Shown here one piece after another: positions 1-8,844 of a stretch of DNA of 64,000 bases. A model generated the notes under the pieces. That model was given only the letters and a program-made list of their open reading frames with translations, did no database searches and had not been told where the DNA came from. The DNA is from Halomonas sp. SpR1 (GTDB lineage: Bacteria > Pseudomonadota > Gammaproteobacteria > Pseudomonadales > Halomonadaceae). The position numbers were made by a program, and so were the translations under genes. Within the stretch, counting starts at the first letter, position 1. Every line of letters begins with the position of its first letter. The stretch spans positions 124,001-188,000 of the forward strand of contig NZ_JAUAMB010000001.1 in NCBI RefSeq assembly GCF_031010175.1, written 5' to 3'.

Positions 1-191
1 GCACAAAAGACGCGCTTGCCATGCTGGTGGGCGTAATCGATTCCTTCCCGGGCGCGTTTGTCGGTAAAATTGAGTCCCGCGAACTGGCGGGCATTGGTGA
101 CATTCTGGAAACCGAAATAGACGGCGTCGGCACCTTCATTGACGGCACGCTTCAGGGCGGGCAGGTTGCCAGCGGGACATACAAGCTCCAT
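1..191 (-). CDS. ubiU: UbiU, O2-independent ubiquinone hydroxylation protein (5' part only)
   Basis: Only the first 63 codons are present; the gene runs off the left edge. The protein starts MELVCPAGNLPALKRAV and continues through GADAVYFGFQNVTNARQFAGLNFT, closely matching the N-terminus of E. coli UbiU (YhbU, peptidase U32 family). In E. coli, UbiU and UbiV form an Fe-S heterodimer that hydroxylates the ubiquinone ring without oxygen. The start is supported by GGAG 8 nt upstream. It is divergent from hemN, and the shared gap holds an FNR/Anr-like box at the class II position for this gene. Family identity is confident. ubiV would be expected nearby but lies outside the window. Confidence 0.88.
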   Translation of the reverse strand, partial: MELVCPAGNLPALKRAVNEGADAVYFGFQNVTNARQFAGLNFTDKRAREGIDYAHQHGKRVFC

Positions 192-221
192 AGCGAGACT
201 CCTTGCGGGGAAAATCCGAGC

Positions 222-263
222 AGTTTAGTCACCTATTTCTTGTCGCCTTTTGACTCAGGTCAT
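222..263 (-). promoter_or_regulatory. FNR/Anr-type promoter for ubiU
   Basis: A 14-bp box reads TTGAC-tcag-GTCAT on the plus strand (250-263), close to the FNR/Anr consensus TTGAT-N4-ATCAA. A minus-strand -10-like hexamer TAAACT lies at 222-227, which puts a start site near 215. The box centre (256.5) would then be at -41.5, the classic class II activator position. Box and spacing are read directly; binding is inferred. Whether it also serves hemN on the other strand is unclear. Confidence 0.55.
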
Positions 264-332
264 AATGGGGTGGCTTTCAAAAGTGGGTAGCGCAGCAGAG
301 AAGGCAAGCTGGGTGCAGGCGATTTTAAAACG

Positions 333-338
333 TATACT
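333..338 (+). promoter_or_regulatory. Possible -10 element for hemN
   Basis: TATACT is a good sigma-70 -10 hexamer about 70 nt upstream of the hemN start. No convincing -35 is present at 17 bp, so the promoter may be activator dependent. The FNR-like box lies about 80 bp further upstream. Confidence 0.35.
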
Positions 339-405
339 GTATGAATGTTAACCGCTTCTTACTTTACCTGCTTCCCTAGCCCTTCCTTAGAGGCCTTTTC
401 CGATC

Positions 406-1791
406 ATGCAAGATGAACTACTTTTCAATCGCCCCCTGGTAGAAAAATATGACCGGCCGGGGCCGCGTTATACCTCCTACCCGACGGCGCCGCAGTTTCA
501 TGCCGCTTTTGCCGAGGATGATTACCGTAGCGCCGCGGAGCGCAGTAATCGGGCCGCAGAGCCCAAGCCGCTATCGGTCTATGTGCATATCCCTTTCTGC
601 AAAAGCCTGTGCTATTACTGCGCGTGCAACAAGATCATCACCCACAACACCGAACGGGCCGCTGAATACCTCCAGTGGTTAAAACAGGAGATATTTGTTC
701 AGGGCGCGCTGTTCGATACCACCCGGCGAATGACCCAGCTGCACCTGGGCGGAGGCACCCCGACCTACTTAAGCAACGCCCAGCTAAGTGAACTGATGGC
801 GGCACTGGACGAAGCCTTCCACTTCGCCGCGCCTGAAGAGCGTGAGTTTTCGCTGGAGGTAGACCCGCGCACCGTGACACCCGACCAGGTGCATGAACTA
901 TACGCGCTGGGGTTCAATCGGTTGAGCTTCGGTGTCCAGGATTTCGATCACGACGTGCAGCAAGCGGTCAATCGCGTCCAGAGCGAAGAGCAGGTGGTAT
1001 CCCTGGTGAAGGCCGCCCGTGAGACAGGGTTTGATTCGGTCAGCGTTGATCTGATCTATGGTCTGCCGTTGCAGACAGTAGCGAGTTTCGATACCACGCT
1101 AACCAAGATTATTGACCTGCAGCCGGATCGCATTGCCGCCTATAGCTACGCCCACCTGCCTGAACTGTTCAAGGCGCAGCGGCTGATTCGCCCTGAGGAT
1201 ATGCCACCCCCCGAGCGCAAGCTGGAGTTGCTGGAGCTAACGATTAACCGTCTGACGGCCGCAGGATATGTCTACATCGGCATGGATCATTTCGCGCTAC
1301 CCAACGATGAGCTGAGTCTGGCCCGTGAAAATGGCACCCTGCAGCGCAACTTCCAGGGGTATTCGACCCACGCCGACTGCGACATGATCGGGCTGGGTAT
1401 CACCTCTATCGGAAAAGTAGGGGATACCTATAGCCAGAATGTTAAGGAGACGGCACAGTACCAGCATCGCCTGGATGAAGGCCGCTTGCCGGTCTTCCGT
1501 GGCTATCGCTTGAGCGATGACGACAGGTTACGCCGTGACGTCATCAACACCCTGATGTGTCACGGTCGCCTCGCATTTGCCGCCATCGAGGCCCGCCACA
1601 ATATTAACTTTCACAGCTATTTTGCTAGCGCCTTAGCGAGCCTGGAAGAGATGGCGGAAGATGGTTTGATTGCGTTACGCGACCATGAAATCGAGGTGCT
1701 GCCTTCGGGACGGCTGATGATCCGTAACCTGGCCATGGCGTTCGATGCCTACCTGAAACCAACGGAAAATCGCTACTCACGCACGGTGTGA
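406..1791 (+). CDS. hemN: Oxygen-independent coproporphyrinogen III oxidase HemN
   Basis: This radical-SAM enzyme decarboxylates coproporphyrinogen III to protoporphyrinogen IX without oxygen, in the cytoplasm. The cluster motif is Cys65-x3-Cys69-x2-Cys72-x-Cys74 (CKSLCYYCAC), followed by the LHLGGGTPT SAM segment and LSFGVQDF. The C-terminal region has the CHGRLAF segment typical of true HemN, as opposed to HemW-like paralogues. At 461 residues it is close to the E. coli enzyme (457). The Shine-Dalgarno is weak. It sits between ubiU and the nar operon, consistent with a role under low oxygen. Confidence 0.95.
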   Translation: MQDELLFNRPLVEKYDRPGPRYTSYPTAPQFHAAFAEDDYRSAAERSNRAAEPKPLSVYVHIPFCKSLCYYCACNKIITHNTERAAEYLQWLKQEIFVQGALFDTTRRMTQLHLGGGTPTYLSNAQLSELMAALDEAFHFAAPEEREFSLEVDPRTVTPDQVHELYALGFNRLSFGVQDFDHDVQQAVNRVQSEEQVVSLVKAARETGFDSVSVDLIYGLPLQTVASFDTTLTKIIDLQPDRIAAYSYAHLPELFKAQRLIRPEDMPPPERKLELLELTINRLTAAGYVYIGMDHFALPNDELSLARENGTLQRNFQGYSTHADCDMIGLGITSIGKVGDTYSQNVKETAQYQHRLDEGRLPVFRGYRLSDDDRLRRDVINTLMCHGRLAFAAIEARHNINFHSYFASALASLEEMAEDGLIALRDHEIEVLPSGRLMIRNLAMAFDAYLKPTENRYSRTV

Positions 1792-1796
1792 TGGTA

Positions 1797-1834
1797 AGAG
1801 CGCCAAGCGTCTATTCCTTTGCGCTGGCCGCTCT
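1797..1834 (+). terminator. Imperfect hairpin after hemN
   Basis: AGAGCG-CCA-AGCG pairs imperfectly with GCGCTGGCCGCTCT around an 11-nt loop, starting 6 nt after the hemN stop. There is no clear T-run, so it is a weak terminator or just a stable 3' hairpin. Confidence 0.3.
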
Positions 1835-1964
1835 ATCACCTTGTGGGTAGACAGGGTGTATATGGAGGTAATCACGCAGTAATCCGCTGTTCGATCGCGC
1901 AGAATCCACTCCATGGAACCCGCCTGACGGGTATGCAAATTTCCGAGGAGCCTGGAGATCGACC

Positions 1965-4900
1965 ATGAGTCACTTCATAGATCGGCTGAATTTCTTCCGC
2001 AAGTCCCGCGAGCCTTTTGCCAACGAACACGGCGAACTACGCAGCGAATCCCGCCAGTGGGAAGATAGTTATCGTGCCCGCTGGCAACACGACAAAGTGG
2101 TACGCAGCACCCATGGTGTGAACTGTACCGGCTCCTGTAGCTGGAAGATCTACGTTAAGAACGGTTTGGTTACCTGGGAAACCCAGCAGACGGACTATCC
2201 CCGCACACGTCCTGATCTACCCAATCATGAGCCGCGTGGCTGCCCACGCGGTGCCAGCTACTCCTGGTACCTGTACAGTGCCAACCGTCTGAAGTATCCA
2301 TTAGTCCGCAAGCCGCTGCTGGCCCTGTGGCGCGAAGCGCTGAAGGCGCATCCTGACCCGGTCGACGCATGGGCGTCGATTGTCGAAGACCCCGCCAAGA
2401 CCAAGCAGTACAAACGTGCCCGTGGTATGGGCGGCTTTGTTCGCGGTGATTGGGACGAGCTCAACGAGCTGGTCGCGGCATCAAATGTCTACACCGCCAA
2501 GCAGTATGGCCCCGACCGTATTCTCGGCTTCTCGCCGATTCCTGCCATGTCGATGGTCAGCTACGCCGCAGGCAGCCGCTATCTGTCGCTGATTGGCGGC
2601 GTCTGCATGAGCTTCTACGACTGGTACTGCGATCTGCCGCCGGCCTCACCGATGACCTGGGGCGAACAGACCGACGTTCCCGAGTCCGCTGACTGGTACA
2701 ACTCCGGCTACATTATCGCCTGGGGCTCCAACGTGCCCCAGACGCGTACCCCGGATGCTCACTTCTTCACCGAAGTGCGCTACAAAGGCACCAAGACCGT
2801 CTCGATTACCCCGGACTACGCGGAGGTCTCCAAGCTTACCGACGAGTGGCTGTCTGCCAAGCAGGGCACCGACGCTGCTCTGGCGATGGCCATGGGCCAC
2901 GTCATCCTCAAGGAATTCCACCTTGAAAACCCCAGTGCGTACTTCACCGATTACGTGCGCCGCTATACCGACATGCCGTTCCTGGTGGAACTGGAAGTGC
3001 GTGAAGATGGCAGCTTCGCACCGGGTCGCCAGCTGCGGGCCAGCGATTTCGATGCCGCCCTGGGTCAGGAGAACAACCCTGAGTGGAAAACCGTCGCTTG
3101 GGACGAAACCCGAGACCAACTGGTGGTGCCGCGTGGTTCCATCGGTTTCCGCTGGGGCGAAACCGGCGACGAAGTGGGCAAGTGGAACCTGGAGTCGCTG
3201 GACGCCGCAGGCACTGAAATCAAACCGTTACTCAGTTTGGTCAATCACCACGATAGCGTCGCGCGCGTAGCGTTCCCTTACTTTGGTGGTATCGAGCACG
3301 AGCACTTTGAACACGTCAAAGGGGCCGGTGTTGGCGCCGCCGATGACCTACTGTTCCACAATTTGCCCGCCAAACGGCTTAAGAGAGCCGATGGCAGTGA
3401 AATGTTTGCCGTCACCGTTTTTGATCTGATGTGTGCCAACTACGGTATCGACCGTGGCTTTGTCGGCGACGGCGAAGACGACGGCGCGACCTCGTTTGAT
3501 CAGATTCGTCCCTACACCCCCGCGTGGCAGGAGAAAATCACCGGCGTCCCAGCAGAGCAGTGCACCCGCATTGCCCGGGAGTTCGCCGATAATGCCCATA
3601 AGACCAACGGTCGTAGCATGATCATCGTGGGTGCCGGTATGAACCACTGGTACCACATGGACATGAACTACCGCGGCCTGATTAACATGCTGGTGATGTG
3701 CGGCTGTATCGGTCAAAGCGGAGGCGGCTGGGCCCACTATGTAGGTCAGGAAAAACTGCGCCCGCAAACAGGCTGGACGCCGCTGGCCTTTGGTCTTGAC
3801 TGGCAGCGCCCACCTCGCCACATGAACTCTACCTCGTTCTTCTATAACCACTCCTCCCAGTGGCGCTACGAGAAGCTCGAGATCAAGGAGATCCTCTCGC
3901 CGCTGGTCAAGGCCGAGGAGTACCCCGGTAGTCTGATCGACTTTAACGTGCGCGCCGAGCGTATGGGCTGGCTGCCGTCAGCACCCCAACTGGATACCAA
4001 TCCGCTGCGCCTGGCCAAAAAAGCCGCAGCGGCGGGCCTCTCGACCGCCGACTATGCGGTTCAGCAGCTTAAGAGTGGTGAACTGCGCTTTGCCGCGGAA
4101 GACCCGGACGCGCCAGAGAACTTCCCGCGCAATATGTTCATCTGGCGCTCCAATCTGTTGGGCAGCTCCGGTAAGGGCCATGAGTACATGCTCAAGTACC
4201 TGTTGGGGACTCGCCACGGCATCCAGGGCAAAGACCTGGGCGACTTCGGCGGCCAGAAGCCCGAAGAGGTCGTATGGCGTGACGAGGCGCCGGAAGGCAA
4301 GCTCGACCTGCTGGTGACGCTGGACTTCCGCATGTCCACCACCTGCCTCTACTCGGATATCGTGCTGCCTACGGCGACCTGGTATGAGAAGGACGACCTT
4401 AACACTTCTGACATGCACCCCTTTATTCACCCGCTGACCGCCGCCACCGATCCGGCTTGGGAGTCGCGCAGCGACTGGGATATTTACAAAGGTATTGCCA
4501 AAGCTTTCTCCAAGGTATGTGTAGGCCACCTGGGCGAAGAGACCGATCTGGTCACGCTGCCGATGCAGCACGACTCGCCAGGGGAGTTGGCCCAACCGGC
4601 GGTGATGGATTGGAAGAAGGGCGAATGTGCGCCGATTCCCGGCAAAACCATGCCAGCGCTGATTGAGGTTAAGCGCAACTACCCCGAAACCTACGAGCGT
4701 TTCACCTCCGTGGGGCCGCTGCTGGAAAGTATCGGCAACGGTGGCAAGGGCATCGCCTGGAATACCGATGCTGAAGTGGAGCTGCTGGGCAAACTCAACC
4801 ATCGTAAGTTGGATGGCCCGCATAAAGGCCGCCCGTTGATCGACAGCGCTATTGATGCCGCCGAAATGATTCTGACCCTGGCCCCGGAAACCAACGGCGC

Positions 4901-5747
4901 CGTGGCAGTAAAAGCGTGGGATGCACTCTCCAAGATTACCGGGCGTGATCACACACACCTGGCGAGGCCCAAGCACGAAGAGAAAATCCGCTTCCGCGAT
5001 ATCGTCGCCCAGCCGCGCAAGATCATCTCCAGCCCGACCTGGTCTGGCCTTGAGGATGAGCACGTCTCCTATAACGCCGGTTATACCAACGTTCACGAGC
5101 TGATTCCCTGGCGCACCGTGAGTGGGCGTCAGCAGTTCTATCAGGATCACGCCTGGATGCGCGCGTTTGGTGAAAGCCTGCTGGTCTATCGCCCACCCAT
5201 CGATACCAAGGCGGCCAAGGGCTTTACACTGCCCGCCGACAATGGCTTTAAGAGCAAAGCGCTGAACTTCCTAACACCGCACCAGAAGTGGGGCATTCAC
5301 TCCACCTACTCGGACAACCTGCTGATGTTGACGCTCAATCGCGGTGGCCCGGTGGTGTGGCTCTCCGAGGCGGATGCCGCAGAGATCGATATCGAGGACA
5401 ACGACTGGATCGAGGTCTACAACGCCAACGGCTCGATTGCCGCGCGGGCTGTGGTCAGCCAGCGGGTCAAGGCGGGCATGGTGATGATGTACCACGCTCA
5501 GGAGCGCAATGTGAACGTGCCTGGCTCTGAGGTCACCGGCACTCGGGGCGGGATTCACAACTCGGTCACCCGTGTCTGCCCCAAGCCTACCCATATGATC
5601 GGCGGCTACGCGCAGCTCTCTTACAGTTTTAATTACTACGGCACCGTCGGCTCAAACCGCGATGAGTTCGTGTTGGTGCGCAAGATGAAACACGTTGACT
5701 GGCTGGATGGTGAAGGCAATGACAGCGTTCAGGAGGCCGTGAAATGA
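1965..5747 (+). CDS. narG: Respiratory nitrate reductase alpha subunit NarG
   Basis: This Mo-bisMGD catalytic subunit of membrane-bound nitrate reductase reduces nitrate to nitrite at the cytoplasmic face of the inner membrane. The FS0 cluster ligands are His50, Cys54, Cys58 and Cys93, and the Mo ligand is Asp223 (YDWYCDLPPASP), all offset by +1 from E. coli NarG. The length of 1260 residues is family-typical. The start has GAGGAG-like sequence upstream and follows a 173-nt gap after hemN. It is first gene of narGHJI and overlaps narH by ATGA. No narK or narXL is present upstream in this window, and I saw no convincing NarL or FNR site directly before it. Confidence 0.98.
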   Translation: MSHFIDRLNFFRKSREPFANEHGELRSESRQWEDSYRARWQHDKVVRSTHGVNCTGSCSWKIYVKNGLVTWETQQTDYPRTRPDLPNHEPRGCPRGASYSWYLYSANRLKYPLVRKPLLALWREALKAHPDPVDAWASIVEDPAKTKQYKRARGMGGFVRGDWDELNELVAASNVYTAKQYGPDRILGFSPIPAMSMVSYAAGSRYLSLIGGVCMSFYDWYCDLPPASPMTWGEQTDVPESADWYNSGYIIAWGSNVPQTRTPDAHFFTEVRYKGTKTVSITPDYAEVSKLTDEWLSAKQGTDAALAMAMGHVILKEFHLENPSAYFTDYVRRYTDMPFLVELEVREDGSFAPGRQLRASDFDAALGQENNPEWKTVAWDETRDQLVVPRGSIGFRWGETGDEVGKWNLESLDAAGTEIKPLLSLVNHHDSVARVAFPYFGGIEHEHFEHVKGAGVGAADDLLFHNLPAKRLKRADGSEMFAVTVFDLMCANYGIDRGFVGDGEDDGATSFDQIRPYTPAWQEKITGVPAEQCTRIAREFADNAHKTNGRSMIIVGAGMNHWYHMDMNYRGLINMLVMCGCIGQSGGGWAHYVGQEKLRPQTGWTPLAFGLDWQRPPRHMNSTSFFYNHSSQWRYEKLEIKEILSPLVKAEEYPGSLIDFNVRAERMGWLPSAPQLDTNPLRLAKKAAAAGLSTADYAVQQLKSGELRFAAEDPDAPENFPRNMFIWRSNLLGSSGKGHEYMLKYLLGTRHGIQGKDLGDFGGQKPEEVVWRDEAPEGKLDLLVTLDFRMSTTCLYSDIVLPTATWYEKDDLNTSDMHPFIHPLTAATDPAWESRSDWDIYKGIAKAFSKVCVGHLGEETDLVTLPMQHDSPGELAQPAVMDWKKGECAPIPGKTMPALIEVKRNYPETYERFTSVGPLLESIGNGGKGIAWNTDAEVELLGKLNHRKLDGPHKGRPLIDSAIDAAEMILTLAPETNGAVAVKAWDALSKITGRDHTHLARPKHEEKIRFRDIVAQPRKIISSPTWSGLEDEHVSYNAGYTNVHELIPWRTVSGRQQFYQDHAWMRAFGESLLVYRPPIDTKAAKGFTLPADNGFKSKALNFLTPHQKWGIHSTYSDNLLMLTLNRGGPVVWLSEADAAEIDIEDNDWIEVYNANGSIAARAVVSQRVKAGMVMMYHAQERNVNVPGSEVTGTRGGIHNSVTRVCPKPTHMIGGYAQLSYSFNYYGTVGSNRDEFVLVRKMKHVDWLDGEGNDSVQEAVK

Positions 5748-7306
5748 AGATTCGTTCCCAGGTAGGCATGGTTCTCAACCTTGACAAGTGTATCGGTTGC
5801 CACACCTGTTCGGTGACCTGCAAAAATGTCTGGACTAGTCGTGAAGGCATGGAGTACGCCTGGTTCAACAACGTCGAGACCAAGCCCGGCATCGGCTATC
5901 CCAAAGAGTGGGAGAACCAGGCCAAGTGGAAGGGCGGCTGGATGCGCCGTAACGACGGCCGGATTGAACCGCGCATTGGTGGCAAATGGCGGGTGCTGGC
6001 GAATATCTTCGCCAACCCCGACCTGCCCGAGATGGACGACTACTACGAGCCGTTCACTTTCGACTACCAGCACCTGCATACCGCCAAGATTGGTGAGCAC
6101 CAGCCGGTGGCGCGTCCCCGCTCGCTGATCTCCGGCCAGCGCATGAAAAAGATCGAATGGGGCCCCAACTGGGAAGAGATCCTCGGCACCGAGTTCGCCA
6201 AGCGGCGCAAAGACGCCAATTTCGACAAGGTGCAGGCGGATATTTACGGCCAGTTCGAACATACCTTCATGATGTATCTGCCGCGCCTCTGCGAGCATTG
6301 CTTGAACCCCACCTGTGTGGCGTCCTGCCCCAGCGGCGCGATCTACAAGCGGGAAGAGGATGGCATCGTTCTCATCGACCAGGACAAGTGCCGCGGCTGG
6401 CGAATGTGCATCTCCGGCTGTCCCTACAAGAAGATTTACTACAACTGGAAAAGCGGTAAATCCGAGAAGTGCATCTTCTGCTACCCGCGTATCGAGGCCG
6501 GTCAGCCGACCATCTGCTCCGAGACTTGCGTGGGCCGCATTCGCTATCTGGGCGTACTGCTGTATGACGCTGATCGCATCGAGGAAGTGGCAAGCTCTCC
6601 CGACGAACGTGACCTCTACCATCGCCAGCGCGAGATCTTCCTTGATCCCAACGATCCGGAGGTGATTGCCCAGGCCAAGCGGGATGGTATTCAGGATAAC
6701 GTCATCAAGGCGGCCCAGGCCTCTCCGGTCTACAAGATGGCGATCGACTGGGGGCTGGCGCTGCCGCTGCACCCGGAATACCGCACGCTGCCGATGGTGT
6801 GGTACGTGCCGCCGCTATCGCCGATTCAATCCGCCGCCGAGGCCGGACATGTGGAGTTTGACGGCGTCCTGCCCAAGATTGAGTCGCTACGTATCCCGGT
6901 GAAATACCTGGCCAACCTGCTGACCGCTGGCGAAGAGGAACCCGTGGTGTTGGCGCTCAAGCGCTTAATGGCAATGCGGGTCTATATGCGCGGCAAGCAC
7001 GTGGAGGGCGCCGCCAATGCCGAAGTGCTCGATGCGGTGGGGTTGAGCGTCGCTCAGGTAGAGGAGATGTATCGCTACCTGGCGATTGCCAACTATGAGG
7101 ATCGTTTCGTGATCCCTACCAGCCACCGTGAAATGGCCACCGAAGCCTTCCCCGAACGGGGTGGATGCGGCTTTACCTTTGGTGATGGGTGCCACGGTGA
7201 GAGCCAGCCCAACCTGTTTAATGGCCGTAAGCAGACCAGCGTTTTGGTAAAACCGGTAGAGGTCTTCGACCCGCAGCCACAACTTGAGGAGTCGCGTCAT
7301 GACTGA
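5744..7306 (+). CDS. narH: Respiratory nitrate reductase beta subunit NarH
   Basis: This iron-sulfur electron-transfer subunit passes electrons from NarI haem to NarG. The first cluster set is Cys16, Cys19, Cys22 and Cys26 (CIGCHTCSVTC), identical in position to E. coli NarH. Further sets are CEHCLNPTCVASCP, CRGWRMCISGCP and CIFC/CSETC. In the CRGWRMC group a Trp replaces a Cys, as expected for the 3Fe-4S centre. The protein has 520 residues. Its ATG overlaps the narG stop (ATGA), which implies translational coupling. Confidence 0.98.
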   Translation: MKIRSQVGMVLNLDKCIGCHTCSVTCKNVWTSREGMEYAWFNNVETKPGIGYPKEWENQAKWKGGWMRRNDGRIEPRIGGKWRVLANIFANPDLPEMDDYYEPFTFDYQHLHTAKIGEHQPVARPRSLISGQRMKKIEWGPNWEEILGTEFAKRRKDANFDKVQADIYGQFEHTFMMYLPRLCEHCLNPTCVASCPSGAIYKREEDGIVLIDQDKCRGWRMCISGCPYKKIYYNWKSGKSEKCIFCYPRIEAGQPTICSETCVGRIRYLGVLLYDADRIEEVASSPDERDLYHRQREIFLDPNDPEVIAQAKRDGIQDNVIKAAQASPVYKMAIDWGLALPLHPEYRTLPMVWYVPPLSPIQSAAEAGHVEFDGVLPKIESLRIPVKYLANLLTAGEEEPVVLALKRLMAMRVYMRGKHVEGAANAEVLDAVGLSVAQVEEMYRYLAIANYEDRFVIPTSHREMATEAFPERGGCGFTFGDGCHGESQPNLFNGRKQTSVLVKPVEVFDPQPQLEESRHD

Positions 7307-8102
7307 AGCCGCTATCCAATCGCCTACCCCGGTAGAGCCGTTGTTCGAGCCGCTGCAGGGCATGCGTAGCCTACGCGTACTGGCCCGCCTGCTCGATTAC
7401 CCGACCCAGGAACTGCAGGACGCCTGCGGCGAACTCATCGAAATTCTCAATGCCGAGCGCCGCCTGGGGGCGGCTCTCAAATCGTCGCTAATGGAGTGGT
7501 GTCAGCGTCTTCAAGAGGGCGACCTGCTTGAGCTGCAGGCCGAGTATGTGGCGCTGTTCGATAAGGGACGAGCTACCTCGCTGCTACTGTTCGAGCACGT
7601 TCATGGTGAATCCCGTGACCGTGGTCAGGCCATGGTGGATCTCATGGCTGAGTACAGCGCGGCCGGTTTCGAGCTGGATGCCCGCGAACTGCCCGATCAT
7701 CTACCGGTGTTCCTTGAGTACCTTTCCATGTGCGACGAAGCCGAGATCGGCCGCTGGCTGGGTGAAATACGCCATATCCTGGCGCTGCTCACCGCTCGGT
7801 TGGAAGAGCGGGGAGCGGATCACGCCCTGGTGCCGCTGTCACTACTGGCATTAATTGGGGCCGAGGGCGATGTGGAGGAGCATCGGCCCCAGGTCAAAAA
7901 AGAAGTGCCTGACAACACCCCCGAAGCCTTGGACGCCGTATGGGAAGAAGAGGCCGTGCGCTTCTCGGCAACCTCCGACGAAGATTGCGCGCTGCAGTCT
8001 GCTGAAGGCCGTCGTCTTGCTGAGCGTAAAAATTCCGTTAAGAGCGAGGCTGTTCGCATTATGACGGCCACCTCGCCATCCCCTTCTGCCAATCGTCAAT
8101 AG
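7299..8102 (+). CDS. narJ: Nitrate reductase assembly chaperone NarJ
   Basis: NarJ is a cytoplasmic TorD-family chaperone needed for Moco insertion into NarG and for assembly with NarI; it is not part of the final enzyme. The core LRVLARLLDYPTQEL, YVALFDKGRATSLLLFEHVHGESRDRG and LPDHLPVFLEYLS is diagnostic. I chose the ATG with GAGGAG 8 nt upstream, which overlaps the narH 3' end, over the in-frame TTG 15 nt earlier. This gives 267 residues. The C-terminal ~60 residues are polar and longer than in E. coli NarJ. Confidence 0.95.
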   Translation: MTEAAIQSPTPVEPLFEPLQGMRSLRVLARLLDYPTQELQDACGELIEILNAERRLGAALKSSLMEWCQRLQEGDLLELQAEYVALFDKGRATSLLLFEHVHGESRDRGQAMVDLMAEYSAAGFELDARELPDHLPVFLEYLSMCDEAEIGRWLGEIRHILALLTARLEERGADHALVPLSLLALIGAEGDVEEHRPQVKKEVPDNTPEALDAVWEEEAVRFSATSDEDCALQSAEGRRLAERKNSVKSEAVRIMTATSPSPSANRQ

Positions 8103-8112
8103 GAGAACCGCT

Positions 8113-8805
8113 ATGAATGACGCGATTGCGCATTACTTAACCCATCTGATCTACGGTTACTACCCCTATCTCGCTGGCACGGTGTTCCTGCTGGGTAGTC
8201 TGCTGCGTTTTGATCATGGTCAGTACACCTGGAAGACCGGTTCCAGCCAGATGCTGTCATCCAAGCACATGCGACTGGGCAGCAACCTGTTCCATATCGG
8301 TATCATTGTGATTTTCTTTGGCCACCTTGTGGGCATGCTCACACCGCACTGGGTTTATGAACCGTTCCTGCACGCCGGTACTAAACAGTTAGTGGCCATC
8401 GTGGTGGGCGGTATTGCTGGCGCCATGTGCGTGGTGGGCGGTGCCATGTTGCTCTATCGGCGTCTTGCCAACCCACGTGTAAAGGCGTCGTCGAGCATGA
8501 TGGATACCTTGATCCTGGGCTTGATTGTCCTGCAGGCGTGCCTTGGCATGGTGACCATCATCTTCTCGTTGGGCCATATGGACGGTGAGATGATGTTGAC
8601 CCTCTCCAGCTGGGCGCAGTCCATCGTCTTCTTCAGCGGCGGCGCGGCGGACTATATGCAGGAAGTGTCGTGGATCTACAAACTGCATATCTTTATCGGC
8701 CTGACCATCATCCTGCTGTTTCCATTTTCGCGGCTGGTGCATGTGTGGAGCGCGCCGTTTGGCTATGTTACCCGGCGTTATCAGCTTGTTCGCCGTCGTG
8801 GCTGA
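8113..8805 (+). CDS. narI: Respiratory nitrate reductase gamma subunit NarI
   Basis: NarI is the five-helix cytochrome b membrane anchor that oxidises quinol and feeds NarH. Haem ligands are His61, His71, His192 and His210, matching E. coli His56, His66, His187 and His205 with a constant +5 offset. The family segments YTWKTGSSQML, GMLTPHWVYE and FPFSRLVHVWSAP are present. It has 230 residues. An AGGAG ribosome binding site lies just upstream, 10 nt after narJ. It closes the structural part of the operon. Confidence 0.97.
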   Translation: MNDAIAHYLTHLIYGYYPYLAGTVFLLGSLLRFDHGQYTWKTGSSQMLSSKHMRLGSNLFHIGIIVIFFGHLVGMLTPHWVYEPFLHAGTKQLVAIVVGGIAGAMCVVGGAMLLYRRLANPRVKASSSMMDTLILGLIVLQACLGMVTIIFSLGHMDGEMMLTLSSWAQSIVFFSGGAADYMQEVSWIYKLHIFIGLTIILLFPFSRLVHVWSAPFGYVTRRYQLVRRRG

Positions 8806-8844
8806 AACTGATGCTTTCTCGCCCATGCTCAGAGGAGAAATAAC

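Noticed and set aside
1835..1964. NarL heptamers or an FNR box in front of narG
   Set aside because: Only partial matches without proper arrangement were seen, so no site is called.
3978..5150. Long minus-strand open frames across narG and narH (also 2646-3119 and 5729-6772)
   Set aside because: They are shadows caused by codon bias in high-GC genes; the plus-strand proteins are unambiguous.
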